Below are positions 6,209 through 16,264 of a stretch of 64,000 bases of DNA, piece by piece. Made by a program: the position numbers and the translations under genes. Position 1 is the first letter of the stretch. Every line of letters begins with the position of its first letter. The notes under the pieces were generated by a model. That model worked only from the letters and a program-made list of their open reading frames with translations. It made no database searches and was not told where the DNA came from. The stretch comes from Nitratiruptor sp. YY09-18 (lineage in GTDB: Bacteria; Campylobacterota; Campylobacteria; Campylobacterales; Nitratiruptoraceae): NCBI RefSeq assembly GCF_016593235.1, contig NZ_AP023065.1, positions 1,302,001 to 1,366,000 on the forward strand, written 5' to 3'.

Positions 6209-6778
6209 CTAACGATTTTTAAAATCCACTCTACATCCAAATTCACTATCAAGTAAAAGATTCACTTTTTTCATTTTTTTATCAAACCCTCGGATTTTGA
6301 CCTCGATTTGCCCTTTTTGTAGTAGCTCTTTTGCCTGCTTTTTGGTTAAAGCTTTTCCGCCAAATCGCTTAATAGCATCTTTGAAAATAGCAAACTCGCA
6401 CCCCTCCTCCCACCTGCTGCATCCAAAACTGAGAGGATACTCCACTACATCTACCCCGCACACTGGGCAACTCCCAAGTGATTTTGCTGCAACTCCTGCT
6501 TCAAAGTCAACTTGCGCTAAATACTTCCCATCCTTTTGCACAAGCTCTACCCAATAAAGACGCTCAACCCCACTACTCATTCTAAAAGAGAGTTGGGCTG
6601 AATCCTTCAATAGTGCTCGCATCTCTTTGGGAGTGATAGTTGGGTGTCCAAGATGAGATAGGGAGCTTTTGCCGATGCTAAAGTCACACCCTTTTACAAA
6701 TCCAGCACACCCATAAAAGCTTCCTCTATCTACAACAGCCTTACCGCACTTTGGACACTTTCCCACTTTAGATTGCAT
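6209..6778 (-). CDS. Protein with two topoisomerase-type zinc-binding domains
   Basis: A 189-residue protein with two copies of a cysteine-rich module: CPKCGKAVVDRGSFYGCAGFVKGCDF near the N-terminus, and CPVCGVDVVEYPLSFGCSRWEEGCEF in the middle. Each has the C-x2-C and C-x(7-9)-C spacing of the C-terminal zinc ribbons of type IA topoisomerases, and each is followed by a KEMRALLK or KQAKELLQ segment. No topoisomerase catalytic domain is present. It probably binds nucleic acid, but no function can be assigned. It is the last gene of the ovothiol operon and overlaps the HIT gene by 11 bases. The ATG at 6778 and the one a codon earlier are equally possible. Confidence 0.7.
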   Translation of the reverse strand: MQSKVGKCPKCGKAVVDRGSFYGCAGFVKGCDFSIGKSSLSHLGHPTITPKEMRALLKDSAQLSFRMSSGVERLYWVELVQKDGKYLAQVDFEAGVAAKSLGSCPVCGVDVVEYPLSFGCSRWEEGCEFAIFKDAIKRFGGKALTKKQAKELLQKGQIEVKIRGFDKKMKKVNLLLDSEFGCRVDFKNR

Positions 6779-7133
6779 CAAGTTTTGCTCTTACTCTTTT
6801 GACAAACTCTGCCATCGAAGGCAACTGCACATTACCTTCTCGCTGCTCCTTGCCCCAGAGAGGCTCAGGGAAAAAACTGTCATTTTTAAATCTAGCTTGT
6901 ATGTGCCAGTGTACCTGGGGTACATAGTTGCCAAAGGAGGCAATATTAATCTTATCTGGTTTAAAATATTCAATCATCTCTTTTTCGATAATTTCCAGAG
7001 CTTTGTAAATTATCTCTTTTGTCGTTTTATCGCATTCACTCATCTCTTTACACTTCCTTTTTGCAAAGATTTTGAGCCACGGAATTTCACAAGGCTCTAT
7101 TTCTATATAAATATAAGTATTTTCATAAATCAT
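6768..7133 (-). CDS. HIT-family nucleotide hydrolase/transferase
   Basis: A 121-residue histidine-triad superfamily protein. The active-site region VPQVHWHIQARF has H75 and H77, but the third histidine of the classical H-x-H-x-H triad is replaced, as in several members of this branch, and FFPEPLWG follows as in proteobacterial diadenosine-tetraphosphate-hydrolase-like HIT proteins. It probably hydrolyses dinucleoside polyphosphates or nucleotide phosphoramidates in the cytoplasm. Its start overlaps the end of the PLP-lyase gene by four bases and its end overlaps the zinc-finger gene, so it is cotranscribed with ovoA. No specific link to ovothiol is known to me. Confidence 0.85.
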   Translation of the reverse strand: MIYENTYIYIEIEPCEIPWLKIFAKRKCKEMSECDKTTKEIIYKALEIIEKEMIEYFKPDKINIASFGNYVPQVHWHIQARFKNDSFFPEPLWGKEQREGNVQLPSMAEFVKRVRAKLDAI

Positions 7134-8218
7134 CCAAACTCCTTGTTGATAGCCTCCACAGCTTTAGCTATGATTTCTCGCTTTGTAGCTACATTCATGC
7201 GCATAAAACCACTTCCCTCTTTGCCAAACTCTATGCCGCTATTGAACCCTACTTTTGCTCCATGTATCATTTTGCTGCGCAGCTCTTTGTCGCTAAGTCC
7301 AAATTCTCTAAAATTGAGCCACAAAAGATAGGTTCCCTCTGGGATTTTTCTTTTTATTTTTGGTGTAAGATTTGCATCCACATACTCAATATTGCTACGC
7401 AGATACTCCTTGAGGACTTCAAGCCACTCATGCTCTTTATAAGCAGCAGTAATTGCCAAAATTCCAAGAGAATTGAGGGATAGATAGCTACTATATAGAG
7501 CTTTTATAAACTCTTCTCGCAAAATTTCATCTGGAATAATTGCATAGGCAGCCTGGAGCCCAGCGAGATTGAAACTTTTGCTCACTGCATAGAGTCCTAT
7601 GGTTTTAGGATGAATAGAAGCTGTTGGGATGTGCTTTTTCCATGTGATATCTGCATGTATCTCATCACTTATGATCACTTGTTCACCCATAATTTTGCTT
7701 AGCTTTTCTAGCTCCTCACGACTCCAGACTCTGCCTACAGGATTGTGGGGAGAGCAAAAGAGAAGCGCATCAAAACTTTTGTTTTGCAAATCATCAAAAT
7801 CGATCTCTCCATTTTGCAATGGATTTGTGACAAGTTCTTTACCATTTTTGGTCACAATGGAGAAAAAGGGAGGATAGATGGGAGGCTGGATAGCTACCCT
7901 TTTATAGGGTTTGATAGCCTGAGCGATAGCAGCAAGAACTCCAGGGACCGGGACAATCCACTTACGTTCTACTTTCCAATCAAAACGCCTCTTATGCCAA
8001 GAGATTATGCTCTCATAAAACTCATCTGCTACTATGTCATATCCCAAGTCGCCGCGATTAATGCGCTGCTTGAGGGCTTCTACTACTCCATCAGGCGCCG
8101 CAATATCCATATCAGCTACCCAAAGAGCGAGCAGATCGTCTCTACCAAATCGCTTCTTCAATCCATCCCACTTCTGGCTTCCGGGACGAGGAAGCACAAA
8201 TCTTAGCATTTTTTCCAT
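7130..8218 (-). CDS. ovoB: PatB/MalY-type PLP lyase, likely ovothiol sulfoxide lyase OvoB
   Basis: A 362-residue fold-type I PLP enzyme of the PatB/MalY C-S lyase family. SPHNPVGRVW (N159), SDEIH (D185) and SKSFNLAG with the Schiff-base lysine K214 are present, and the length is normal. The family cleaves C-S bonds, as in cystathionine. Its start overlaps the 3' end of ovoA by 16 bases. Ovothiol synthesis needs a PLP-dependent lyase to cleave the histidyl-cysteine sulfoxide made by OvoA, so OvoB is the best functional guess from context. Plain cystathionine beta-lyase remains possible. An in-frame ATG at 8209 is an alternative start. Confidence 0.82.
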   Translation of the reverse strand: MEKMLRFVLPRPGSQKWDGLKKRFGRDDLLALWVADMDIAAPDGVVEALKQRINRGDLGYDIVADEFYESIISWHKRRFDWKVERKWIVPVPGVLAAIAQAIKPYKRVAIQPPIYPPFFSIVTKNGKELVTNPLQNGEIDFDDLQNKSFDALLFCSPHNPVGRVWSREELEKLSKIMGEQVIISDEIHADITWKKHIPTASIHPKTIGLYAVSKSFNLAGLQAAYAIIPDEILREEFIKALYSSYLSLNSLGILAITAAYKEHEWLEVLKEYLRSNIEYVDANLTPKIKRKIPEGTYLLWLNFREFGLSDKELRSKMIHGAKVGFNSGIEFGKEGSGFMRMNVATKREIIAKAVEAINKEFG

Positions 8219-10230
8219 ACACTCACATCTGCTATGGTATGCTGGAATTTTCTTGCAGTCTCACGAATGACAAAAGGCTGATCAAAGCGATCAAGCAGCT
8301 CAAACTCTGGCTCCAAAATCTCTCGCAGCACTTCAAAACTCTCTTTTTCTCCTCCAAGCCAAGCATCTTTTGGAGTATAGGCCTCATCCCATGTATATGG
8401 ACTTGCTATCATCAAAACACCACTTTTATTGATCCGCTCTTTGATATCTTCTAAAAACTTCTTCGGATCATAAAGTCTATCGATAAGATTGAGCGCCATG
8501 ACAAGATCATAACCTGTGTAGAGAGGCCTAAGATTGCAAGCATCTGCTTGATAGAAGTGACAACACTGAGCAAGATTTGGTGCGATAAACGACTCAAGCG
8601 TTACGCTCTTTTCCTCCACTCTTTCACCCTCTATAGCAATTGCATAGTCAAAGCTTCCTTTCTCTTTAAGCTCATTTGCCACCATGATAAATCTGGCACT
8701 AAAATCAAGCCCCCATACCTCATCGAAGTATTTTGCTAGTTCAAACGTTCCTCGCCCAACAGCACAGCCAATATCGAGGGCTTTATTGAAGTTTGTCGTA
8801 TATTTGGCCGCTCTTTTAGCCAAAGTTGCCGGAAAATTTGGAACGCCGAAATACTCACTCCCATAGTGAAACTCACAGTATTGCGCTATCTCTTTGTCAC
8901 TTTCATAAAAACGCTGCTGCATCTCATCCTCCTCTCCTATGATATAGCGAAATCCTGCATGCTGGAAAAAGTGGCGGCGAAAGGCATAGCGGCTGAGAGG
9001 ATTTGCTTCATTGCCGCAAGAGATAAATGAACCACTTTTGATGATATTATGCCGATTATCAAATGTGGGGACACTAAAGTCATCGTAAACTGGATGGACT
9101 TTAAAGCCTTCAAAAGGATGGATAGGAGTCTGGGTCCATTGCCAGACATTGCCTATCACATCATAAAACTCTCCATGCTTAAATCTCTCTATGCTACAAG
9201 AGCTAAAGAAGTGGCGTAGCTCAATATTGGCATCATCTATCTGGCTTTGCGCATAGAGTCTGTGCCATTTGGCTTCTGTTGAGAGTGTGATATCTTTGCC
9301 AAGCTTTTGTGTAAGATAGTTGCAAAAGGCTTTGGCTTCGTGGTAGTTTACATCCACTGGCCAATCAAGTGGCAGAGGAAGCTCTTTATTGATTGCGCGG
9401 TATATCCATTCTCCATTTATTTTACGCCAAAATGTTGGGTGTTTTGCATCTTTGTAGCTGCGCCATTGCCACCCCTCCTCTTCCCAAAACTCCTCCCTCT
9501 CATATCCGCCATTTTCTACAAATTCCAAAAACTCACCATTACTCACAAGATATTTGCTCGCATAGAAGTCTTTGACAAGCACCTTTTCACTTCCAAACTC
9601 ATTGTCCCAACCATAAAAAAGAGGATTTTCTTTGCTTCTACCAAGTTCAACCAAGCCACCTGCTACTTTGATAAGCTCATTTTTTGGAAAAGTGGTAGTT
9701 GAGAACTCTTCGCAAACTGGTACGATAAAATCATCCTCTTTGAGATATTTGAGATCCAATTGACGAAAAAGAACACTAGAAGTTTCTAGGTGAATAAGCT
9801 CATGCTCAATCCCCATCAAAATAATCCACCATGGACTCTCCCAACCAATCGGCTTATCAAGAGATAATCTATCAATAAGATCCAAAACTATCTGTTTTAC
9901 TTCCTGACGGTACTCTCTTACCTCCCTAACTTGTGGCCAATCGTAATGACTGCTATCAAGATCATCCCAGCTCATCTCATCTACACCGATTGCAAAGATC
10001 GACTCGTACTCCTCATTGACACGCTTATCTATAAGTTTTGCAAGGCGGAGTTTATTGATATAAAATACTGCAGTATGTCCATAGTAAAAGATCAGAGGAT
10101 GACGCAGAGGCTCTGGCTGCTGATAAAAAGCTACATCATTTTTCAAAAGATCAAATAGTTTCTCATAGGTCTTATAACTCCATAAAAAATAGGAGCGGAT
10201 CTGCTCTTTGGTAATATTTTCTAGCTGCAC
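8203..10230 (-). CDS. ovoA: OvoA: 5-histidylcysteine sulfoxide synthase / N-methyltransferase
   Basis: Three-domain ovothiol synthase of 675 residues. The N-terminal DinB-like domain has GH52 and the iron-binding EHELIHLET (H143, H147). The middle formylglycine-generating-enzyme/sulfatase-modifying domain (about 190-435) has GNVWQWT and GFRYI. The C-terminal SAM methyltransferase (about 480-670) has LDIGCAVGRG. In the known pathway the first two domains oxidatively couple histidine to cysteine and the third methylates the imidazole of the thiol product. All three parts appear complete, so this is the full fusion rather than an EgtB-like enzyme. The start is GTG with AGGA close upstream. First gene of an operon with the PLP lyase. 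Confidence 0.93.
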   Translation of the reverse strand: MQLENITKEQIRSYFLWSYKTYEKLFDLLKNDVAFYQQPEPLRHPLIFYYGHTAVFYINKLRLAKLIDKRVNEEYESIFAIGVDEMSWDDLDSSHYDWPQVREVREYRQEVKQIVLDLIDRLSLDKPIGWESPWWIILMGIEHELIHLETSSVLFRQLDLKYLKEDDFIVPVCEEFSTTTFPKNELIKVAGGLVELGRSKENPLFYGWDNEFGSEKVLVKDFYASKYLVSNGEFLEFVENGGYEREEFWEEEGWQWRSYKDAKHPTFWRKINGEWIYRAINKELPLPLDWPVDVNYHEAKAFCNYLTQKLGKDITLSTEAKWHRLYAQSQIDDANIELRHFFSSCSIERFKHGEFYDVIGNVWQWTQTPIHPFEGFKVHPVYDDFSVPTFDNRHNIIKSGSFISCGNEANPLSRYAFRRHFFQHAGFRYIIGEEDEMQQRFYESDKEIAQYCEFHYGSEYFGVPNFPATLAKRAAKYTTNFNKALDIGCAVGRGTFELAKYFDEVWGLDFSARFIMVANELKEKGSFDYAIAIEGERVEEKSVTLESFIAPNLAQCCHFYQADACNLRPLYTGYDLVMALNLIDRLYDPKKFLEDIKERINKSGVLMIASPYTWDEAYTPKDAWLGGEKESFEVLREILEPEFELLDRFDQPFVIRETARKFQHTIADVSVWKKC

Positions 10231-10320
10231 ATTTCCTCTTTTTTTCTTTTAATTGTAACATAGCAGGTTTTCATTAAGGCTACCTATATTACAATGGATA
10301 AAAATTTCAAAAGGAGTATA

Positions 10321-10734
10321 ATGAAAAAAGTTTTCCTTATAGTTACAATTGCACTTTCACTCTTTGCCCAGATCACTTGGCAAAACGATTTTGAAAAAGC
10401 ATACAAAGAGTCTTTAGAAAGCGGCAAGCCCCTTTTTGTGTTTATAGAGCGGCGCTATCCTCCATGTAAATGGTGCGAGAGAATGCAGCGAACCACTTTA
10501 GCCGATCAAAATATCAGTAACTATATCAATAACAACTTCATTCCCGTCAAACTTGAAAAATCAACAAGCTCGTATCCATCGGAGCTCTATCCACGCTATG
10601 TTCCTACGATATATGTTATCAAAGGGGAATACGTTATAAAAAAGATTATAGGATATTGGAATAAAAATGATTTTTGGAGTGATCTAAGAGACGTAGAGAG
10701 ATTACTTAATAGCAAAAGTAAAAGAAACAAGTAA
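10321..10734 (+). CDS. Secreted thioredoxin-like protein with CKWC motif
   Basis: A 137-residue periplasmic thioredoxin-fold protein. A signal peptide MKKVFLIVTIALSLFAQ is followed by FEKAYKESLESGKPLFVFI and PPCKWCERM, with the CxxC redox pair, then the cis-proline region RYVPTIYVI. This is the DUF255/thioredoxin_7 type found in thiol-disulfide exchange and cytochrome c maturation. AAAGGAG lies before the ATG at 10321, which makes it a better start than the upstream in-frame ATG at 10294. Monocistronic, divergent from ovoA. Confidence 0.8.
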   Translation: MKKVFLIVTIALSLFAQITWQNDFEKAYKESLESGKPLFVFIERRYPPCKWCERMQRTTLADQNISNYINNNFIPVKLEKSTSSYPSELYPRYVPTIYVIKGEYVIKKIIGYWNKNDFWSDLRDVERLLNSKSKRNK

Positions 10735-10812
10735 TTAAGATAAATTGAGTCCTAATTAAGCTTGTTTGGATACTATTTTTGCATAGCATACCTACAATTG
10801 AAAGGATGAAAG

Positions 10813-12765
10813 ATGGAAAAAGTACCTGTTTTTGACCCGACTCCTAGAATAAAAGAGCGTGCTCGCATTAATTCTATGGATCAGTATTGGCAAATGGTAA
10901 AAGAGGCTGAGAGTGATTATGAAGGATTTTGGGACAGACTGGCAAAAGAGAAGATTAATTGGCGAGAGTCTTATACAAAAGTACTGGATGAGAGTGATGC
11001 GCCGTTTTATAAATGGTTCGTAGGTGGTAAGCTCAATGTCACTGAGCAGTGTATCGATAGACACTTAGAAAACAGAAAAAACAAAGCTGCAATTATTTGG
11101 GAAGGTGAGCCGGGGGACAAAAGAGTTATCACCTATCTTGATCTTTACTATGAAGTGAACAAGTTTGCAAATCTTCTCAAAAACAAGTTTGGTATCAAAA
11201 AAGGTGATCGCGTTGTTATCTATATGCCAATGATTCCAGAAGCTGCTTTTGCAATGCTAGCGTGTGCGAGAATCGGAGCGATTCACTCAGTAGTTTTTGG
11301 TGGATTTAGCACCGAAGCCTTGCGCGATCGTATTGCTGATGCACAAGCAAAACTCGTCATCACTGCTGATGGAGCATATAGACGCGGTAAACCATATCTT
11401 CTCAAACCTGTTGTAGATGTGGCACTCTCAAAAGATTGTGAGAGTGTAGAAGCAGTATTGGTAGTAAGAAGAAACAACGAAGAGATCAAGTGGCATGAGG
11501 GAAGAGACTATGACTACTTTGAGCTAGTCAAAGATATGCCTACTCGTTGTGAGCCTGAAATCATGGACAGTGAAGATCCACTCTTCTTGCTCTATACTTC
11601 AGGCAGTACCGGCAAGCCAAAAGGTGTGCAGCATTCACAAGCTGGATATATTCTGTGGGCACAACTGACAATGGAGTGGGTATTTGATATCAAGGATACT
11701 GATACTTACTGGTGTACTGCTGATATCGGCTGGATTACAGGGCATACATATATTGTTTATGGACCATTAGCTGCAGGTGGTACAACCCTCATGTACGAAG
11801 GAACTCCCACATATCCAGATGCTGGTAGATGGTGGAGAATGATTGAAGAGCACAAAGTCAACCAGTTCTATACAGCACCGACTGCTATTCGCCTCTTGCA
11901 CAAACTTGGACCAGACGAGCCAGACAAATATGATCTTAGCAGCCTCTATATCCTCGGAACTGTAGGTGAACCTATCAACCCGGATGCTTGGATGTGGTAC
12001 TTTGAAAAAGTGGGTGGCGGACAGTGCCCAATTGTGGATACCTGGTGGCAGACTGAAACAGGAGGCCACATGATTAGTCCACTTCCAGGTGCAACTCCAA
12101 TCAAACCAGGCTCAGCCACCTTCCCACTTCCAGGAATCTTTGCTGAGATCATCGATAAAGATGGCAATAAAATGCCTCCAAATGAAAAAGGGTATCTCTG
12201 TATCACCAAGCCTTGGCCAAGTATGATTAGAACTATCTGGGGAGATCCAGATAGATTTGTCAAAAGCTACTTTGGCACATGTAAAAAAGATGGAAAGCCA
12301 GTCTATTTCAGTGGGGATGGTGCGATTTATGATGAAGATGGCTACATCTGGATCACAGGACGTATGGATGATGTGATTAATGTCAGCGGTCACCGCCTAG
12401 GCACTGCAGAGATCGAAGCAGCTATCGGCCACCATCCAAGAGTTGCAGAGTGCGCAGTTGTGGGAAAACCGCATGAAGTGAAGGGAGAGAGTGTCTTCGC
12501 ATTTGTAGTGCTCAAAGACGATGAAGGCATGGCAGATGAGATGGAACTCATCAAAGAGATCAATGAAGTAATCACAAAAGATATCGGGCCACTTGCAAAA
12601 TGCGACGAGATAGCATTTGTACCGGGCTTGCCAAAAACAAGAAGCGGGAAGATCATGCGAAGAATCCTCAGAGCCATCGCAAAAGGTGAAGAGATCAAAC
12701 AAGATACTTCAACACTCGAAGATCCAAGTGTTGTAGAAAAGATTATCCAAATCGTACAAAAGTAA
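10813..12765 (+). CDS. acsA: Acetyl-CoA synthetase
   Basis: AMP-forming acetate-CoA ligase of 650 residues, the normal length. The adenylate-forming motif [24 protein letters not shown] and the hinge region [20 protein letters not shown] are present. The C-terminal [11 protein letters not shown] contains the lysine that is acetylated in known Acs enzymes. It activates acetate with ATP and CoA in the cytoplasm. The Sir2 homologue at 20980 could in principle deacetylate this lysine, as CobB does elsewhere. AAAGGATGAAAG precedes the ATG. Single gene ending in a hairpin shared with the convergent operon. Confidence 0.97.
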   Translation: MEKVPVFDPTPRIKERARINSMDQYWQMVKEAESDYEGFWDRLAKEKINWRESYTKVLDESDAPFYKWFVGGKLNVTEQCIDRHLENRKNKAAIIWEGEPGDKRVITYLDLYYEVNKFANLLKNKFGIKKGDRVVIYMPMIPEAAFAMLACARIGAIHSVVFGGFSTEALRDRIADAQAKLVITADGAYRRGKPYLLKPVVDVALSKDCESVEAVLVVRRNNEEIKWHEGRDYDYFELVKDMPTRCEPEIMDSEDPLFLLYTSGSTGKPKGVQHSQAGYILWAQLTMEWVFDIKDTDTYWCTADIGWITGHTYIVYGPLAAGGTTLMYEGTPTYPDAGRWWRMIEEHKVNQFYTAPTAIRLLHKLGPDEPDKYDLSSLYILGTVGEPINPDAWMWYFEKVGGGQCPIVDTWWQTETGGHMISPLPGATPIKPGSATFPLPGIFAEIIDKDGNKMPPNEKGYLCITKPWPSMIRTIWGDPDRFVKSYFGTCKKDGKPVYFSGDGAIYDEDGYIWITGRMDDVINVSGHRLGTAEIEAAIGHHPRVAECAVVGKPHEVKGESVFAFVVLKDDEGMADEMELIKEINEVITKDIGPLAKCDEIAFVPGLPKTRSGKIMRRILRAIAKGEEIKQDTSTLEDPSVVEKIIQIVQK

Positions 12766-12781
12766 GAGGCCTAGCCTCTTA
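12763..12781. terminator. Bidirectional hairpin built from two stop codons
   Basis: TAAGAGGC (12763-12770), loop CTA, GCCTCTTA (12774-12781). The TAA of acsA and the TAA of the convergent zinc-ribbon gene form the base of the stem. On the minus strand it is followed by a short CTTTT. Confidence 0.7.
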
Positions 12782-13045
12782 CAGACCACATCCTCTGCTT
12801 CCACAACCTCCACTAGTTATGTGAAACTCCTCCTCATAGCCGCAAAATTCACACCTATAAATTACATTTGTAGTACCACTACACCCCATACTTTTACTGC
12901 GCTTGATGGTTATGCTTTCACGATCACACTCAGGACAAAAGCCCCTTTGTATTTTGCTCAGCTTCTTGCCCTTTTGCTGCAAAAAGAGAATATATGCCAA
13001 AGTCCCTAAAGCTACAACAATAACGAGAACTACAAAGGTATACAT
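12779..13045 (-). CDS. Membrane-anchored zinc-ribbon small protein
   Basis: An 88-residue protein with one N-terminal membrane helix (VVLVIVVALGTLAYILFL, about residues 5-22), then CPEC at about 37-40 and CEFC at about 65-68 forming a probable four-cysteine zinc ribbon, and a cysteine/glycine-rich tail GGCGSRGCGL. The ribbon would face the cytoplasm if the N-terminus is outside; this is not certain. Its ATG directly follows the stop codon of the Sel1 gene, so it is the last gene of the mutS operon. Function not recognised. Confidence 0.7.
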   Translation of the reverse strand: MYTFVVLVIVVALGTLAYILFLQQKGKKLSKIQRGFCPECDRESITIKRSKSMGCSGTTNVIYRCEFCGYEEEFHITSGGCGSRGCGL

Positions 13046-13303
13046 CTACTCTCTTGCAAAGACGCTTGAGGTGGAGCAGATTGTTTGGAGCATATATTTT
13101 GCATCGAGATTTCCTCGCCTATTGGCTCTTTTCCACCACTCTATAGCTTTTTCCTGAGACTTTTCTACGCCCCACCCTTCATAATACATCATACCTATAT
13201 AGTACATCGCCTCTGCATCGCCCTCTTTTGCCAAAGCTTTGAAAAGCGGCAACGCCTCTTCAAATTTATCTGCTTCAAAGAGCTCTATAGCCTTATTTAG
13301 CAT
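13046..13303 (-). CDS. Sel1-repeat small protein
   Basis: An 85-residue protein made of about two Sel1/TPR-like repeats: EEALPLFKALAKEGDAEAMY, then IGMMYYEGWGVEKSQEKAIEWW, the classic Sel1 pattern with the GWGV turn. No signal peptide, so it is probably a cytoplasmic protein-interaction module. GGAGGG lies before its ATG and overlaps the end of the MutS gene, so translation is coupled. Confidence 0.8.
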   Translation of the reverse strand: MLNKAIELFEADKFEEALPLFKALAKEGDAEAMYYIGMMYYEGWGVEKSQEKAIEWWKRANRRGNLDAKYMLQTICSTSSVFARE

Positions 13304-16222
13304 CTACCCTCCTTTTTCTGTGTAATGGAGTTTCAATCCCTCTTCACTCATGATAAATCCGTTAATAATGATCTTACCGTCATGCACCATCTTGTGATGT
13401 TTTGCACAAAGAGGAATGAGATTGTATTTGTGATTTGCTTTGAAGTGGTCTATAAATCCCTCTTTTGCTCTCATTTGCGGTGCGATATGATGTACCTCTT
13501 CGACTGGCGCATTGCATATTGCACACTTTGTTAAGTATACCTTTTTATTATAACGGCTACGTCTTCTCTCTTTGAGTAGTTCTACCTCACTCTTTTGTCC
13601 AGTCAACTCTTTGCGTATCACATAAGCATACTCTAAAAACTTTTTATCCATATGGAGAGCTTTTGCAAACTCAAGTCCATACATGGTGCTTCCACTTCCA
13701 ACTTGCAACTTCCTATCATAGATGAGCCTATCTTTTTCTTCATCATAATAAACTCCAAGATGCAAAAAAACGATATTTGGAAGCTCTTTGATATCTTTGA
13801 TAGAAGAGAGCTGGTGCAGATGTGTAGCAAAGACAAAGTAACTGCCGATTTCACTGAGTCTCTTTATCGCAGCACTCACGATTGAGAGAGCCGAATAGGT
13901 CTCCGTCCCATGGCTTATCTCATCACCAAGAACAAGTGAGTTTGCCGTAGCGCGATTGAAGATGTTTTTGAGTTCTAGCATCTCTATAGCAAATGTAGAG
14001 AGACCTTTGTAGAGATTATCTTTTGAGACAATTCTCGTAAAAATTTTATCTATAAGTCCAAAGCGCATCTTCGCCGCTGGCACAAAAAAACCAGCCTGCG
14101 CCATTACTACTGCAATCCCGATACTCTTCATAAGCGAGCTTTTGCCGCTAGAGTTGATACCATAGAGCAGTACTCCTCGCACCTCTTTGCCACCACTTGC
14201 TTCGATGGTTACATGCTCATGCTCACTTTGAACACTCCCTAGCAGCAAATCATTAGGAATATAGATACCATTCTCTTCGCGCGATTCTATAATGGGGTGG
14301 CGCAGAGCAATAAACTCTAGCTGTTGCTCATCTACAATCTCTGGTCTTGCATAGTTATAAATCTTGGCCACCTTAGCACCACTGATAGCAAAATCAAGCT
14401 CTCCAATATACTCTATCAATTTTTCAAGCAATGCGCTAAACTGCAGCTCCAGTTCTTCTAATGTCTCCATGTAGCTCTTTTTTACTAGAGCTACCAAGCG
14501 CGATTGCAAAGCAATATACTCTTGAGAGAGATCTTCTATGTAACTATTTGTAAGTTTGACACTGTTTTTGAGGCGCTTAATCTGAAAATCTTTGAAAAAG
14601 TGGTGCTCTCCATCTACTGTTACAAAACTTTGTACTAGTTTTTCTTCGATAAGTTTATAGCGATTTTTTGTAAGATTGATAAAAAATCCCTCACTCTCTA
14701 GCCAACCCAAAGAGACGAAAGATTCGTCTTTGTCAAAAAAACCTTGAATATGCCCTACAAACTGCTCTAGTTTTGCAAGAATCTGTGCAATCTCCTCTTC
14801 AATTTTATCTATGAAGAGATTGACTCCTTCATTGAAAATATTTCCTTCAATCTGATCGCGACGATACCTAGCGCTTTGCTCAAGATCAAAAATACGCTCA
14901 AGGGATGTGCGAAAAGTGTGAATATCTTCAAAATTAAAATGAGCAATATCTACTTTGCTCCCCTCCAATTCCTTATAAATCTTCTCAATAGCATACAATG
15001 AGGTGTGCAAATAGTTTATCTCAAATGGGTGGAGCTTTTTGAGTTTTATACGACGCAAAATGCGCTCGATATCATAGACTTGCTTCAAGAGGCGCTCAAA
15101 CTTTTCGTAACTATCCAAAAACAGCTCTGTTAAATCATAGCGCCTTTGCAGCTCTTTTTGATCTTGGATTGGATTGAGAAGTCTCTCTTTTAAAAGCCTC
15201 TTGCCAAGGGGTGTGGATGTTTGGTCGAGGAGTTTGAGAAGTGTCATCTCCTCTGGATCACGTGAGATAATATTGAGCTGCTCAAGAGCGTTATTGCCTA
15301 GATAGACATAGCGTTTATTCCCTAAAAACTGCGGCCGCATCAGTTTTTGCACCAAAGATGGGTCGTGATCAATTATAAAATCGATCAAAAGCACTAGTGC
15401 CTCACTCGCATATGGAAAGCGCTCTAGATCGAGATACTCAATGGGTGAAAGAATTGAGTGAATTGCGTAGATGGATGCAAAGAGTTCGTTTTGGTAGTCA
15501 ATTTTGGCTCTAGAAGTATTGGTATTATATGTGTAGTGTTCAAGCTCTAGGTAGCTTTGTACAAACTCTCTGTCTACATCACCATCGTATGTGAGGATAA
15601 TTTCACTCGTCTGGTAAGTCTGCAAAAGTGTAAAGAGTTCATCAAGTGCAAAAGTTTTATCATCTTTGGTTGAATAGAGCTGATTGACAAAACATTTGCC
15701 TGTAGTCACATCTACCGCTGCATACCCAGCATAGTAGCTTCCTTTATTGGAACCCACAATGATAGAAGCGATGAAATTCTCCGTAGGCTCAGCCTGATAG
15801 TCAAAATTGGTACCGGGAGATATGATATTAGCGATATAGCGCTTGACATTTGGTGGCTCACCCTTTTGGCGCACTAAGACTACAGTATATTTCTTGCTCT
15901 GTACAAGGCGGCTTAGATAGCGTTCAAGTGCAAAGTTTGGCACTCCTGCCATCAATGGATTGGCGATGGAATTTTCTATGATAGCTTTGTTTTTGCGAGT
16001 GAGTTGGATATTGAGAAACTCTGCTATCTCTTTGGCTTTGCCGATTTTGAGCTCATCATTATTGACTTCATATACCTCAAAAAAAGAGCCTATCTCCATC
16101 AAAACTACGGTATTTTGTCCATACTTTTGTTCAAAATAGCGCTGCAATTCAAAGTAGATTTCTGTGAGGAGTCGCTTTTTATCATTGAGAAGCTCATACA
16201 GATGCGATAGCTCTTTTTCCAA
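13304..16222 (-). CDS. MutS-family protein with C-terminal HNH endonuclease (MutS7-like)
   Basis: A MutS homologue of about 970 residues. Near the N-terminus [10 protein letters not shown] carries the F-x-E mismatch-recognition motif. The lever and clamp follow, then the ATPase with GINSSGKSS (Walker A), [10 protein letters not shown] (Walker B and signature) and FATHLHQL. The last 90 residues form an HNH nuclease zinc module, [16 protein letters not shown] and [10 protein letters not shown]. This architecture is that of the MutS7 subfamily known from marine Epsilonproteobacteria, octocoral mitochondria and giant viruses, proposed to recognise and nick mismatches without MutL. The longest ORF starts with ATG at 16306 but would overlap divergent pyrF and its promoter; I prefer TTG at 16222, six bases after AAAGGG. 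Confidence 0.9.
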   Translation of the reverse strand: MEKELSHLYELLNDKKRLLTEIYFELQRYFEQKYGQNTVVLMEIGSFFEVYEVNNDELKIGKAKEIAEFLNIQLTRKNKAIIENSIANPLMAGVPNFALERYLSRLVQSKKYTVVLVRQKGEPPNVKRYIANIISPGTNFDYQAEPTENFIASIIVGSNKGSYYAGYAAVDVTTGKCFVNQLYSTKDDKTFALDELFTLLQTYQTSEIILTYDGDVDREFVQSYLELEHYTYNTNTSRAKIDYQNELFASIYAIHSILSPIEYLDLERFPYASEALVLLIDFIIDHDPSLVQKLMRPQFLGNKRYVYLGNNALEQLNIISRDPEEMTLLKLLDQTSTPLGKRLLKERLLNPIQDQKELQRRYDLTELFLDSYEKFERLLKQVYDIERILRRIKLKKLHPFEINYLHTSLYAIEKIYKELEGSKVDIAHFNFEDIHTFRTSLERIFDLEQSARYRRDQIEGNIFNEGVNLFIDKIEEEIAQILAKLEQFVGHIQGFFDKDESFVSLGWLESEGFFINLTKNRYKLIEEKLVQSFVTVDGEHHFFKDFQIKRLKNSVKLTNSYIEDLSQEYIALQSRLVALVKKSYMETLEELELQFSALLEKLIEYIGELDFAISGAKVAKIYNYARPEIVDEQQLEFIALRHPIIESREENGIYIPNDLLLGSVQSEHEHVTIEASGGKEVRGVLLYGINSSGKSSLMKSIGIAVVMAQAGFFVPAAKMRFGLIDKIFTRIVSKDNLYKGLSTFAIEMLELKNIFNRATANSLVLGDEISHGTETYSALSIVSAAIKRLSEIGSYFVFATHLHQLSSIKDIKELPNIVFLHLGVYYDEEKDRLIYDRKLQVGSGSTMYGLEFAKALHMDKKFLEYAYVIRKELTGQKSEVELLKERRRSRYNKKVYLTKCAICNAPVEEVHHIAPQMRAKEGFIDHFKANHKYNLIPLCAKHHKMVHDGKIIINGFIMSEEGLKLHYTEKGG

Positions 16223-16264
16223 CCAAACCCTTTTTTTGTATAATTTTAGCAAAAAAGGCGTAAA

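Noticed and set aside
10735-10812. Sigma-54 promoter before acsA (TGGATA and TTTTGCAT)
   Set aside because: The GG to GC distance is 11 bases instead of 10 and the -24 box is poor.
11283-12702. Long minus-strand ORFs opposite acsA
   Set aside because: Open only because of codon bias of the real gene; no start signal or domain.
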